Shown: in pieces, positions 43,111 through 52,478 of the stretch
How positions within the stretch are numbered: the stretch's first letter is position 1
How the letters are laid out: each line of letters starts with the position of its first letter
Assembly: GCA_032229625.1 (NCBI GenBank)
Contig: JAVTVZ010000051.1
Coordinates: forward strand, 1 to 64,000
DNA length: 64,000 bases
Direction: 5' to 3'
Source: Kineosphaera sp032229625
GTDB taxonomy: Bacteria > Actinomycetota > Actinomycetes > Actinomycetales > Dermatophilaceae
Program-made: the position numbers and the translations under genes
Notes under the pieces: model-generated
Seen by the model: only the letters and a program-made list of their open reading frames with translations
What the model was told of the DNA's origin: nothing
Databases searched by the model: none

Positions 43111-44549
43111 TCAGCCCGGGGGCGAGGCGGGCGCCGGCGCGGCGGGCGCGGCCTCCTGCGCGGCGCCGCGCCGCGTGTTGAGCCACACGACGATCGCCAA
43201 CGCCCCGAGCGGGATCTCCAGGACGAAGCTGTAGAGCGCGAAGAGCGTCACCGCCGCCGCCGTCCCCTCGCCGGGCACCCCGAAGGCCAGCAGGACCGCC
43301 GCCGCGCCCGCCTCGGCGACGCCGATGCCGCCCGGGGTCACGGCGACCGTCGTCAGCAGCCGCCCCACGGCATACGCGGCGAAGGCGTGCGGCCAGCTCA
43401 GGTGCACCCCGACGGCCTCGAGGCACTCGCGGAAGAGCACGAAGTAGACGCCCATGAAGCCGACGAGCCCGACGGTCATCGGCAGCCACCGCCCGCGGAT
43501 CACCCCGATCGTCGTATCGCGCAGGTCGAGGGCCAGCCGCTCGACGTCCCGGCTGCCGCGCTCCCGGCGCGCGACGAGCCGCACGATCCGGTCCACGACC
43601 CGGCCCACGCCTCGGGTGGCGCGCCGCGACGCGATCATCGCGATGAGCGACCCCGCGATGAGGGCCCCGCCGACGCCGCCGAGCAGCGCCCCGCGCAGCA
43701 TCGGCGCCGGCACCTGCTGCGTCGAGGGCAGCAGCACCAGCGCGGCGACCACGGGCAGTAGCACGCGTGCCAGCATGTTCCACACCGCGGTGACCAGGAT
43801 CGACGTGCCGATGTCGCGGTGGCAGAAGCGCCACGACCGATACATGGCGTAGGTGAGCCCGGCGCCGACGGCCCCGCCGCCGGGCAGCAGGTTGCTGACG
43901 CCGGAGCCGGCGAGGTTGGCCAGGATCGCCTGGCGGTGCCGCAGCCCGGGCAGGGAGCCGGTGAGGGTGAACGTGTAGCAGGAGAGCCCGAGGAACATCC
44001 ACGCGAGCAGCCCGAAGAACGTCGGCCACCCGACGCCGGTGACGATCCCCAGGATCGTCGACCACGGCGTGCCGGTCAGCGCCGGCAGCAGCCACCCGAG
44101 CAGCGCCACCGCCAGGGCCAGGCTCGCCAGGCCCTGGAGCACCTGGCGCGCGATCGCCGCGGGCGTGCGGGGCACTCGGACCGTCGGCGGCCCCGGCAGC
44201 CCGGCGCCCGCAGCGCCGCGCTCGTCGCCGGTGCTGAGCTCGTCGGCGTGATGCTCCTGGGTCCGGTGCTCGTCGGCCTGATGCTCGGCGGCCTGATGCT
44301 CGGCGGCCTGATGCTCGGCGGNNNNNNNNNNNNNNNNNNNNNNNNNNNNNNNNNNNNNNNNNNNNNNNNNNNNNNNNNNNNNNNNNNNNNNNNNNNNNNN
44401 NNNNNNNNNNNNNNNNNNNNNTGCTCGTCGGCCTGATGCTCGGCGGCCTGATGCTCGGCGGCCTGATGCTCGGCGGCCTGATGCTTGTCGGCCTGGTCGT
44501 GCTCGTCGGCCGGGCTGCGGTGTCCGCGCGGGCCGTGCGCAGCGCTCAC
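43111..44549 (-). CDS. Lysylphosphatidylglycerol synthase TM-region (flippase-like) protein with repeat N-terminus
   Basis: The conserved core (from about 44175, VPRTPAAIARQVLQ) has seven to nine transmembrane helices and the YFVLFRECLEAVG ... GGIGVAEAG pattern of the MprF/LPG-synthase TM family. The frame stays open upstream through HQAAE repeats to the gap. Beyond the gap the same repeat leads back to a GTG at 44549 that overlaps the stop of the PIG-L gene (GTGA). I therefore start the gene there; the 100-N gap (44322-44421) hides the true repeat number. The N-terminus is charged and presumably cytoplasmic. Family members flip or transport lipids; the substrate is unknown. Confidence 0.72.
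44258..44492 (-). repeat. 15-nt HQAAE coding repeat interrupted by assembly gap
   Basis: Plus-strand units GATGCTCGGCGGCCT encode His-Gln-Ala-Ala-Glu on the minus strand. The gap is 44322-44421. Naive translation shifts frame across it because the placeholder length is arbitrary. Confidence 0.88.
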
Positions 44550-45406
44550 GGCGGCCCGTCGCCCAGGCCGGCGAAGATGTCGCGCTCGCGGTGGCGGCCC
44601 GGCGGCGGCCCGCCCGCGTCGACGAACCACTCCCGGGCGAAGACCACGTCGTACAGCGGCCGCGGGATCGCCAGGAACGCTCCCAGGGTCCGGTCGGCGC
44701 CGTCGTCCGCGGCGGCCTGGGTCGCGTGGGCCGCCATCGACGCGCGCTTGGCCGCGATGTGCCGGTGCACGTCGATGCGGTGGGAGATGAGGGCCCCGGG
44801 GGTGAACGCGCGCTGCCACGCCGCGAGGTCGACGTCGATCGAGACCCCGGGCAGGCGCCGCGCGACGGCGATCGCGCGGGTGAGCAGCTCGCGCGGCACC
44901 GTCGCCTCGAGCAGCCGCGGCGTGCCCGCGAGCTGCGCGGCGGCCCGCGTCACCTCGTGGACGCGCACGTGGTCGCGATGGCCGTAGCCGCCGCTGCGGT
45001 CGTAGCCGATGACGACGTCCGCGCGCTCGGCCCGCAGGATCTCGGCGATGCGCCCGCTGATCTCGCCGGAGTCGGCGTGCAGGAAGCGCTGCCGACCTGG
45101 CGGATCGTCGGGCACCGGCCCCTCCATGCCCGAATCGGCGTACCCGAGCCACTCGACGCGCGCGGCCCCGATGGCGTCGGCGCTGGCCGCCAGCTCGGCG
45201 AGGCGGCGCCGACCCAGCTCGCCGACGGACCCGCCGGCATAGTCGCGGGAGGTCAGGCCGAGGTCGCCGTCGGTGGCGACGACGAGGACGACCCGGTGTC
45301 CGGCGGCCGCGGCCTTGGCCAGCGTGCCCGACATCAGGAGCGCCTCGTCGTCCGGATGGGCATTGACCGCGACGACCGTACGACTCACGGAGCCAGTCTC
45401 ACTCAT
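44546..45406 (-). CDS. PIG-L family deacetylase (LmbE-like)
   Basis: 286-aa Zn-dependent N-deacetylase. The metal motif AHPDDEA is at residues 16-22, and HRDH (GYGHRDHVRVHE) supplies the third ligand and catalytic His. Members deacetylate GlcNAc-inositol or related sugars (MshB, Mca, GPI). It is coupled to the flippase-like gene and diverges from a GT4 glycosyltransferase, which suggests a shared glycoconjugate pathway. It cannot be assigned to MshB or Mca with certainty. Confidence 0.88.
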   Translation of the reverse strand: MSETGSVSRTVVAVNAHPDDEALLMSGTLAKAAAAGHRVVLVVATDGDLGLTSRDYAGGSVGELGRRRLAELAASADAIGAARVEWLGYADSGMEGPVPDDPPGRQRFLHADSGEISGRIAEILRAERADVVIGYDRSGGYGHRDHVRVHEVTRAAAQLAGTPRLLEATVPRELLTRAIAVARRLPGVSIDVDLAAWQRAFTPGALISHRIDVHRHIAAKRASMAAHATQAAADDGADRTLGAFLAIPRPLYDVVFAREWFVDAGGPPPGRHRERDIFAGLGDGPP

Positions 45407-45446
45407 GATTCCAGTGTTCCGGCCGTGATGTGCCAGGGTTGGGGGC

Positions 45447-46595
45447 GTGAAGATCGCGCTGGTGACCGACTGCTACTTGCCGCGCCTCGGCGGCATCGAG
45501 GTGCAGGTCCGTGACCTGGCGCACGGTCTGCGGGCGGTCGGGCACGAGGTCGAGGTCTTCACCGCCACGGTCGGCGAGGACGGTCAGCACGGCGGGCATG
45601 TGGAGATCGTCGACGACGTGCCTGTGCACCGCCTGGGCCTGGACCTGCCGACGGGCTTCCCGCTGAACCCGCTGGCCACCGGTGAGCTGCGGCGCCGCCT
45701 GTCCGACGGCTTCGACGTCGCGCACGTGCACATGGGGGTCGTCAGCCCCTTCACCGTCGACGCGACGCGCGTCGCCCGCGGCCTGGGCCTGCCGACGACG
45801 ATGACGTGGCACTGCATGCTCGCGTGGGCCGAGCCGGCCATCGGCCTGACCGGCGCCGTGCGGCGTTGGGCGCGCTCGGGCGTGACGATGAACGCCGTCT
45901 CGTCGGTCGCCGCCGTGCCGGTCCAGCGACTGCTCGGCGATCTGGGCACCGTCGCGGTGCTGCCCAACGGCATCGACGTCGACACGTGGTGGCAGCCGGC
46001 GCACGGCTCGACGCCGCCGTCGACCGCCGACGGGCTGCGGCTCGTCACCGCGATGCGGCTCGTCGGCCGCAAGCGCCCCCTGCCGATGTTGCAGGTGCTG
46101 CAGCGCGTGCGGGCCATGGTGCCGGAGGTGCCCTTCACCGTGACGATCCTCGGCGACGGGCGGCTGCGCTCGTCGGTCACGTCCTACGTGCGCCGCGAGG
46201 GCATCGCCGACTGGGTCGAGCTCGCCGGCCGGGTCAGCCGCCCCGAGCTGCTGCGCCGCTATGCCCAGTCGCACCTCTACCTCTCACCCGCGCGGCTCGA
46301 GTCGTTCGGCATCGCCGCGCTCGAGGCCCGCTGCGCCGGCCTGCCCGTCGTGGGCCTGAACACCAGCGGCGCCTCGGAATTCGTGCACGACGGCGTCAAC
46401 GGCTTCCTCGCCCGCACCGACGACGACATGGCCGCCGCCATCGCCCGGTTGCTCACCGACGACGCGATGCGCGAGCGGATGTATCGCTACAACGTCACCG
46501 TCCCGCCCAGCGACCTCGACTGGAGCGCCGTCATCGCCGCCACCGAGCGGGAGTACGAGCGCGCGATGGGTCGCGTGGTCACCCCTGTGGGGTAG
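45447..46595 (+). CDS. Glycosyltransferase family 4
   Basis: 382-aa GT-B enzyme. The N-terminal Rossmann domain begins IALVTDCYLPRLGGIEVQ (acceptor side). The C-terminal donor domain has LVTAMRLVGRKRPL, the SPARLESFGIAALEARCAG (EX7E) motif and GLNTSGASEFVHDGVNGFL. GTG at 45447, 40 bp from the divergent deacetylase. Probably transfers mannose or a related sugar from a nucleotide donor on the cytoplasmic side; acceptor unknown. Confidence 0.92.
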   Translation: MKIALVTDCYLPRLGGIEVQVRDLAHGLRAVGHEVEVFTATVGEDGQHGGHVEIVDDVPVHRLGLDLPTGFPLNPLATGELRRRLSDGFDVAHVHMGVVSPFTVDATRVARGLGLPTTMTWHCMLAWAEPAIGLTGAVRRWARSGVTMNAVSSVAAVPVQRLLGDLGTVAVLPNGIDVDTWWQPAHGSTPPSTADGLRLVTAMRLVGRKRPLPMLQVLQRVRAMVPEVPFTVTILGDGRLRSSVTSYVRREGIADWVELAGRVSRPELLRRYAQSHLYLSPARLESFGIAALEARCAGLPVVGLNTSGASEFVHDGVNGFLARTDDDMAAAIARLLTDDAMRERMYRYNVTVPPSDLDWSAVIAATEREYERAMGRVVTPVG

Positions 46596-46801
46596 TCGGG
46601 TCGTTGCCCACGCCGCCGCCCGCCCCGCCTGCGTCCGTCCCGCCTCCGTGCGCGTCGTCGGCGCCCCCGTCGGGCGCGCCTGCTGCGGGCGTCGCTGACG
46701 GGGCAGCCGCCCACCGGCCAGGTGGTCACGGCTCGGGTGGTCCTGGCTCGGGTCACGGGTCGGGTGACGGGCGCGACACGGGTGAGGGGGGCGGCGGCGC
46801 A

Positions 46802-47686
46802 GTGCCGGACGGCGTGAGCGATTTCGTGCGCTGGTCGGGGCCCGTCGTCGTGGCCGGTCGCGTCGTCGACACCGAGAGGGGGCCGGTCCGCGCCGCGCCG
46901 CACGGCCGGTCGGGCAGCGCCGGCCGTGGCTGCCGACCCGCGCCGCGGGAGGGGCAGCCCGACGCCCGACCCGGCGACGAGACGTGGCGGATCGACCTCC
47001 CGCACGGCGTCGACCCCGCGGCGATCGCGCGCCGCGCGGGCGCCCGGGGGCTGCCGCGGGCCGGCCGTGACGAGGCCGGGCGACTCGTCCTGTCCTACGA
47101 CGTCACCTCGCCCGAGCCTCCCGATCCACGGCCCGCCCCGGCGGCCCGCCCGCGCCGCGCGCCCGGGCTCGTGGTCGCCCCCGGAGAGCGGGCGGTGCCG
47201 GTGCAGCGGGTCTCGGCGTCGGTGCTCGTGTGGGCCGACGGGGCGCTCCTGGCGACTCGGTATGTCGATCGGCCGGACGCGGTCGCGCCGGGGGCCTGGG
47301 CATTGCCGGGCGGTGGGGTCGATCCCGGCGAAGAGCCGATCGACGCGGCGCGGCGCGAGTGCTGGGAGGAGGCCGGGCAGGTCGTCCAGGTCGGCGCGTT
47401 GCTGCGGCTGACGAGCCGACACTGGGTGGGGCGCTCGCCCGCGGGGCGGCTGGAGGACTTCCACGCCCTGGCCCTGGTCTACGAGGCCCGCTGCCCCGAG
47501 CCGACCACCCCGGTCGTCCACGACGTCGGCGGGTCGACCGCGCAGGCGGCGTGGGTGGGCGCCGCGGACGTGCCGGGCCTGGGCTGGTCGGTCTCGCAGC
47601 GCTGGGTCGGCTCGACCCGCCCGCCGACCGCGCCCGCCGGCCCGGTCGCAGATGTCAGGGGTCGCGGCGGGTCAGCAGGCCGATAA
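46802..47686 (+). CDS. Nudix hydrolase
   Basis: About 294 aa. A complete Nudix box, GGGVDPGEEPIDAARRECWEEAGQ, lies in the C-terminal half, preceded by SVLVWADGALLATRYVDRPDAVAPGAWALPGG. The N-terminal 120 residues (VAGRVVDTERGPVRAAP, ETWRIDLPHGVDP) form a separate small domain before a Pro/Ala/Arg linker. The GTG at 46802 has GAGGGGGG upstream but other GTGs are possible. Its 3' end overlaps the convergent gene by about 30 bp. Substrate unknown. Confidence 0.78.
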   Translation: MPDGVSDFVRWSGPVVVAGRVVDTERGPVRAAPHGRSGSAGRGCRPAPREGQPDARPGDETWRIDLPHGVDPAAIARRAGARGLPRAGRDEAGRLVLSYDVTSPEPPDPRPAPAARPRRAPGLVVAPGERAVPVQRVSASVLVWADGALLATRYVDRPDAVAPGAWALPGGGVDPGEEPIDAARRECWEEAGQVVQVGALLRLTSRHWVGRSPAGRLEDFHALALVYEARCPEPTTPVVHDVGGSTAQAAWVGAADVPGLGWSVSQRWVGSTRPPTAPAGPVADVRGRGGSAGR

Positions 47687-48218
47687 GGCCGACGACGAGC
47701 AGGACCGCCCCCGCGGACAGCGCCGCGACCGGGGCGACCCAGGTCTGGTTGTCGCCGACATCGGCGAGTTCGTGCAGCAGGCTCAGCGTCGCGACGACGA
47801 CCCCGACGAGGCCGAGCACGAGCAGCAGCACGTCGGGGCGGGCGCGGCCCCCGCGGGCCGAGCCGTCGGCGCCGGGGCCGCTGGAGCCGCGCGTGTCGTC
47901 CCCGCCCGGCGGCGGGGCCTGCCCCTGCTCGGCGCGCTCTCGCGAGCCCGACCCTCCCGAGCCGGCCGGCCCTGCGGGGCCCCAGGAGCCGCGCGGATCG
48001 CTGCGATCCGCGCCTGCGCTCCCAGGGCCCGCCGGACCCTCGGTCCCCCCGGGTTCGTGGGCGCCCCGGTCGTGGGCGCCCCGGTCGTAGGCCCCCCGGT
48101 CGTAGGCGTCTCGGTCGTAGGCGCCTCGGTCGTAGGCCTTCCGGTCGTCGGCCCCGCGGCCGTCGGCCCCGCCGGCGCCGGACTGCGGGCCCTCGGGCCA
48201 CGACCCGTAGCCCGCCAT
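47655..48218 (-). CDS. Small membrane protein with DRGAY repeats
   Basis: 187 aa. Two C-terminal transmembrane helices (VLLLVLGLVGVVVATLSLL and VAALSAGAVLLVVGLIGLL) lie behind a long hydrophilic N-terminus with an AYDRGAYDRDAYDRGAY repeat and Gly/Pro/Ser-rich linkers. ATG at 48218 overlaps the stop of the PspC gene (ATGA), so it belongs to that operon. No known family is recognised outside actinobacterial PspC neighbours. Probably a partner in envelope-stress sensing. Confidence 0.72.
   Translation of the reverse strand: MAGYGSWPEGPQSGAGGADGRGADDRKAYDRGAYDRDAYDRGAYDRGAHDRGAHEPGGTEGPAGPGSAGADRSDPRGSWGPAGPAGSGGSGSRERAEQGQAPPPGGDDTRGSSGPGADGSARGGRARPDVLLLVLGLVGVVVATLSLLHELADVGDNQTWVAPVAALSAGAVLLVVGLIGLLTRRDP
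48058..48160 (-). repeat. 15-nt DRGAY coding repeat
   Basis: Plus-strand units GTAGGCGCCTCGGTC / GTGGGCGCCCCGGTC repeat six to seven times and encode Asp-Arg-Gly-Ala-Tyr/His on the minus strand. Confidence 0.88.
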
Positions 48219-49357
48219 CAGGGCCCGATCTCGATCGAGACCCCCGGGCCGCCGGCGGGTGCCTCGACACGCGCCAGACCTGCGGCGAAGGGCACGAGCA
48301 GCACGACGGCGACGGCCAGCGCGGTCGCCCGCCGGCCCCGCATGCCGAGGAGGAAGACGATGATCGACAGGCAGGCCAGCGCGGCCGAGACCCCGACGAT
48401 CGACGGGCTCGCGGCCAGCGCCGCGGCCTGCACGCCCCAGGCGGCGCCGGCGCCGATAATCGCGGTGGAGGTCAGGACCAGCAGCGTGGCCCACGCCCCG
48501 AGCCCCGGCCGCCGAGTCGGCCCCTGAATCGGTCCCTGCGCCGGTGCCGGTGCCGGTGCCGGTGTCGGTGTCGGTGTCGGTGTCGGCTGTGCCGACGCAC
48601 CGCGGCCGGAGCCGGCGGGGTCGAGCACGTCGTACGGACCGGTCCGGCTCGGCGGGGCGGGGGCAGCGGGCCGACCCTGGCACACCCCGCCGCTCCAGCC
48701 ACTGTGCGACAGCGCGGGCACCCAGCGCCCGGTGACGGGGTCGAAGACGGCGCGCTCGCCGCCGCGGGTCGGGGAGCCGTGCGCCGAGGCCGCCGGGGCC
48801 GCCGGGGCCGATCCTGCCGCAGCGGTCGTCGAGCCCCATACCGGCTGGTCGGGGGGCGTGGAGGCCGGGTCGCCCGTCGCGGCCGGAGCCGACCCCGGGG
48901 CGCCCGGGCCGCGGGAGCCACGACGCCCGCGGCGGGTCACGAGGAACGCCACCGCGCCGATGGCCAGCGCGCTGCCGATCACGTGCCACCAGCCGCCGTC
49001 GTCGCGCGGGGAGCTCAGCAGGCTCATCGCCGTCACGACGCCGAGGATGATCGAGCCGGTGTCGTGGTCGCGGATCGCGCGCTGCACGGGCAGCGCGCCG
49101 TCGTCGTCCGGCAGCAGGAACCACGCGAGCAGATAGACGGTGATGCCCACCCCGAGCAGCAGGCCGAGGACGACGAAGGCGACGCGCACGACGCTGGGGT
49201 CGAGATCGAACTGCTCGGCCACCCCGGAGGCGACGCCCGCGATCACCCGACGACGCCGCGGGCGCCGCACCGGCGAGCGGTGCAGAGCGTCGTAGAGACG
49301 GTCCGGTCGGGACGTCGGGCCCCCCGAGGGGCCGGACGGATCAGGAGCAGGGGACAT
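48218..49357 (-). CDS. PspC domain-containing membrane protein
   Basis: 379 aa. The PspC domain (about 30-85) has RRRRVIAGVASGVAEQFDLDP followed by a transmembrane helix (VAFVVLGLLLGVGITVYLLAWFLLP). Two to four more helices follow, separated by a Pro/Ala/Ser linker with a PTPTPTPTPAPAPAPA run (6-nt repeats at about 48540-48590). It diverges from a histidine kinase that itself begins with a PspC domain, so both likely monitor membrane stress. Confidence 0.85.
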   Translation of the reverse strand: MSPAPDPSGPSGGPTSRPDRLYDALHRSPVRRPRRRRVIAGVASGVAEQFDLDPSVVRVAFVVLGLLLGVGITVYLLAWFLLPDDDGALPVQRAIRDHDTGSIILGVVTAMSLLSSPRDDGGWWHVIGSALAIGAVAFLVTRRGRRGSRGPGAPGSAPAATGDPASTPPDQPVWGSTTAAAGSAPAAPAASAHGSPTRGGERAVFDPVTGRWVPALSHSGWSGGVCQGRPAAPAPPSRTGPYDVLDPAGSGRGASAQPTPTPTPTPAPAPAPAQGPIQGPTRRPGLGAWATLLVLTSTAIIGAGAAWGVQAAALAASPSIVGVSAALACLSIIVFLLGMRGRRATALAVAVVLLVPFAAGLARVEAPAGGPGVSIEIGP

Positions 49358-49656
49358 GTCTCCATCGTCGCCTGTCGCGGCCCGCGCGCCCCATGCGGAC
49401 CGACCCTGAGGGCACCCTGAACACGCTCATCCCGCGCGGCGCGGCGCCCCGGGACCGCCCGGAGTGACGGCCCGCACCCTTGTCGGTGCCCGGTGGGAGG
49501 GTGTCACCATGGCCGTGGGAGCCGGTCCGCCGCGACCCGCCGACCGCCCCACGCCGCGACGTGTGAGGCGGCGTGTGAGGCAGCGAGTGAGGTGGCGGTC
49601 TGGCGGTGGACGCGGTGTCCGGAGAGTCGCGTGGAGCAGGACGGAGGTGATGGTCG
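49358..49656. other. Divergent promoter region of the PspC module
   Basis: 299 bp between two PspC genes. It carries the GGAGGTGAT ribosome-binding site of the kinase near 49642. No repeat or confident promoter is assigned. Confidence 0.5.
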
Positions 49657-51357
49657 GTGGAGGAGTCCGTGCCGGGTGCGGTGGCGCGCGGCGCCGCGCC
49701 GACCGGCGCCTCGTCGCAGGCCGCTTCGTCCCAGCCTGGGCCGCCGCAGTCCGGGCCGCCGCAGCCCGAGTCGCCGCAGTCCGGACCGTCGCAGTCCCGG
49801 GCGTCGGTGCCCCAGCCGCCGGTGCCCGCGACGTCGGCGCGGCGGGGGCGCCTGACGCGGCGGCGGCACGGGGCGGTGATCGCCGGCGTGGCGACCGGGC
49901 TCGCGGACCAGACCGGCTGGGACGTGCGGGTCGTGCGGGTGCTCTTCGTGGTCTCCAACCTCGCCTTCGGGCTGGGGCTGGTCTCCTACCTGGCCCTGTG
50001 GATCCTCGCGCCCGAGCAGGGGCGGGCCGGTGAGCGCCAGAGCGTGCGCCGACTGCCCGTGCAGTTGCTGCTCGTGGGGGTCGCGCTCGTGGCCCTCGGC
50101 GCGCTCGGGGTGACCGGGCACACGATCCTGCCGGACATGCTCCGACCCCTGCTGCCGGTCGTGGCCGTCGCGCTCGGGGCGGTCATCGCGTGGCGCGACG
50201 TCGAGGCCTTCGAGCGGCAGTCGTGGCTCGGGCCCGGCGGCGGGCGACGCACGCTGCCGCGCGTGCTGGCCGGGGCCGCGCTCGCCGGCGGCGGACTCGT
50301 CATCCTCATCACCAGCGACCAGGGCCTGTCGATGGCCTGGGACGTCGGCGTCGCGACCGTCGCGGTGCTTGCCGGCATCGGCCTCGTGCTCGCGCCGTGG
50401 GTCGCGGGCTTCTGGCGGCGCTACGAGCGCGAGCAGACCGCCCGCATCCGCGAGACCGAGCGCGCCGACATCGCGGCCCACCTGCACGATTCGGTGCTGC
50501 AGACCCTCGCGCTCATCCAGCGCACCGACGACCCGGCCGTCGCCACCCGCCTGGCCCGGGCCCAGGAGCGCGAGCTGCGCACGTGGCTGTACGGCGGGGC
50601 CCCCACGGCCGGTTCGCTCGCCGAGGCCGTCGCGGCCGCCGCGCACGAGGTCGAGGACCGCCACGGCGTGCCCGTCGAGCTCGTCGTCACCGGCGACACC
50701 GCACTGGACGACACGAGCGAGGCGCTCGTGCGCGCGCTGCGCGAAGCGTTGACCAACGCGGTGCGGCACGCGCGGCCGCCCGTCACCGCCTACGTCGAGA
50801 TCGGCGGCGGCGTCGCCGAGGCCTTCGTGCGCGACCACGGTGACGGCTTCGACCTCGACGACATCGCGCCCGACCGGCTCGGGGTGCGCGAGTCGATCCT
50901 GGGCCGCATGGAGCGCCACGGCGGCAGCGCGCGGGTGCGCCGCCTCGACGAAGGCACCGAGATCTGTCTGCGGCTGCCGCTCGAGCCTGCCGATCCGCCC
51001 GACACGAGCGAGCCCGCCGGGCCGGGCCACGACTCGGCCGCGGCGACCGCCACGGACCACTCGGCCGCGGCNNNNNNNNNNNNNNNNNNNNNNNNNNNNN
51101 NNNNNNNNNNNNNNNNNNNNNNNNNNNNNNNNNNNNNNNNNNNNNNNNNNNNNNNNNNNNNNNNNNNNNNNACCGCCACGGACCACTCGGCCGCGGCGAC
51201 CGCCGCGGACCACTCGGCCGCGGCGGTCGCCACCGACGACGCGGCCGTGACGACGGCCACGGACGACTCGGCCGCGGCGACCGCCGCCGACAGGCGCCCC
51301 GCCGCCCTTCCGCGCTCTGCTGCCACACCGTCTACCGACCTCGAGGAGCACCTGTGA
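49657..51357 (+). CDS. PspC-domain sensor histidine kinase (NarL-type partner)
   Basis: About 567 aa. After a Pro/Gln/Ser-rich leader with PQSGP repeats comes a PspC domain (RRRHGAVIAGVATGLADQTG) with its helix, then three to four more membrane helices. The HisKA_3 domain has AAHLHDSVLQTLALIQ (phospho-acceptor His) and the HATPase has EALTNAVRHA and RDHGDGFDLDD. The C-terminal tail is a TATDHSAAA repeat cut by the 51072-51171 gap. GTG at 49657 follows GGAGGTGAT. The stop overlaps the response-regulator start (GTGA). It probably senses envelope stress. Confidence 0.9.
   Translation: MEESVPGAVARGAAPTGASSQAASSQPGPPQSGPPQPESPQSGPSQSRASVPQPPVPATSARRGRLTRRRHGAVIAGVATGLADQTGWDVRVVRVLFVVSNLAFGLGLVSYLALWILAPEQGRAGERQSVRRLPVQLLLVGVALVALGALGVTGHTILPDMLRPLLPVVAVALGAVIAWRDVEAFERQSWLGPGGGRRTLPRVLAGAALAGGGLVILITSDQGLSMAWDVGVATVAVLAGIGLVLAPWVAGFWRRYEREQTARIRETERADIAAHLHDSVLQTLALIQRTDDPAVATRLARAQERELRTWLYGGAPTAGSLAEAVAAAAHEVEDRHGVPVELVVTGDTALDDTSEALVRALREALTNAVRHARPPVTAYVEIGGGVAEAFVRDHGDGFDLDDIAPDRLGVRESILGRMERHGGSARVRRLDEGTEICLRLPLEPADPPDTSEPAGPGHDSAAATATDHSAAXXXXXXXXXXXXXXXXXXXXXXXXXXXXXXXXXXTATDHSAAATAADHSAAAVATDDAAVTTATDDSAAATAADRRPAALPRSAATPSTDLEEHL
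51050..51245 (+). repeat. 27-nt TATDHSAAA coding repeat interrupted by assembly gap
   Basis: Units of ACCGCCACGGACCACTCGG plus GCCGCGGCG, nine codons each, continue on both sides of the gap (51072-51171) in the same frame and degenerate towards the 3' end. Confidence 0.85.
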
Positions 51358-52067
51358 GCACCACCCCGACCCCCGCCGCGCGACCTGCGGGCACCCCGAT
51401 CCGGCTCGTGCTCGTCGACGACCACCGGATGTTCCGCAGCGGGGTCAAGAGCGAGCTGGCCGGCGAGCTCGGCGACGATCTGAGCATCGTCGGCGAGGCC
51501 GGCACGGTCGAGCAGGCCGTCGCCGTCGTCACCGCCGAGCGCCCCGACGTCGTGCTGCTCGACGTGCACCTGCCCGGCGGTGACGGGCGCGGCGGGTCGG
51601 ATGTCATCACCGGGTGCCGGGCGGTCACGACCCCTGCCGGTGCCCCCGTCCGCTTCCTCGCGCTGTCGGTCAGCGACGCCGCCGAGGACGTCATCGCGGT
51701 GATCCGGGCCGGGGCCCGCGGCTACGTCACCAAGACGATCTCCCCGCGCGACCTCGTCTCGGCGATCCGTCGGGTCTCCGAGGGCGACGCGGTCTTCAGC
51801 CCGCGGCTCGCGGGCTTCGTGCTCGACGCGTTCGGCGCCGCGGCCGGCGAGGTCGCCGAGGTCGACGAGGAGCTCGACCGACTCTCCGCCCGCGAGCGTG
51901 AGGTCATGCGGCTCATCGCGCGCGGCTACCAATACAAGGAGGTCGCCAAGGAGCTCTTCATCTCCATCAAGACCGTCGAGACCCACGTGTCGTCCGTGCT
52001 GCGCAAGCTGCAGCTCAGCTCCCGGCACGAGCTGACCGCCTGGGCGATGCACCGCCGGCTCGTGTGA
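51354..52067 (+). CDS. NarL/FixJ-family response regulator
   Basis: 237 aa. The receiver domain has LVLVDDHRMFRSG, the phospho-acceptor Asp in VVLLDVHLPGGDGRGG, and YVTKTIS. The LuxR-type HTH at the C-terminus reads LSAREREVMRLIARGYQYKEVAKELFISIKTVETHVSSVLRKL. GTG at 51354 overlaps the kinase stop. Coupled with the PspC kinase, it should control this stress module; target genes are unknown. Confidence 0.95.
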   Translation: MSTTPTPAARPAGTPIRLVLVDDHRMFRSGVKSELAGELGDDLSIVGEAGTVEQAVAVVTAERPDVVLLDVHLPGGDGRGGSDVITGCRAVTTPAGAPVRFLALSVSDAAEDVIAVIRAGARGYVTKTISPRDLVSAIRRVSEGDAVFSPRLAGFVLDAFGAAAGEVAEVDEELDRLSAREREVMRLIARGYQYKEVAKELFISIKTVETHVSSVLRKLQLSSRHELTAWAMHRRLV

Positions 52068-52127
52068 GCGCTCACCTCGCGGCGGCGGTGGTGAGCGGGT
52101 CGCGCGGCGTCTCATAGGGTTGGCGGT

Positions 52128-52478
52128 ATGTCCGCCACCTACACCGTCCTGAGCCTGGCCCACTGGGCCGGGCTCGCCGCCATCGTCATCGGCTACACGC
52201 TCTCGATCAGCCGAGGTGTCATCAGCGACGTGATGGTGTGGGGCGCGCGGATCCAGCTGCTCCTCGGTCTCGCCCTCGTCGCCGTCGCCGAGATGGGCAG
52301 CCTCGATCCGCTGAACCACGTGAAGATCGCCGTCAAGCTCGTCGTCGCCCTCGCCGTCGTCGCCCTCTGCGAGATCGCGCGGTCCCGCGCCGCCAAGGGC
52401 GACGACAAGCCCGTGCTCATGCACGCCGCCGCGGGGCTCACCGTCGTCAACGTGCTCGTCGCCTCGCTCTGGCACTGA
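52128..52478 (+). CDS. Small multispanning membrane protein
   Basis: 116 aa with four hydrophobic segments (about 6-26, 33-53, 63-83, 97-113). It resembles short actinobacterial integral membrane proteins of unknown function. It lies 60 bp after the response-regulator gene and could be a target or part of the same transcript. ATG at 52128. No conserved motif is recognised. Confidence 0.75.
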   Translation: MSATYTVLSLAHWAGLAAIVIGYTLSISRGVISDVMVWGARIQLLLGLALVAVAEMGSLDPLNHVKIAVKLVVALAVVALCEIARSRAAKGDDKPVLMHAAAGLTVVNVLVASLWH

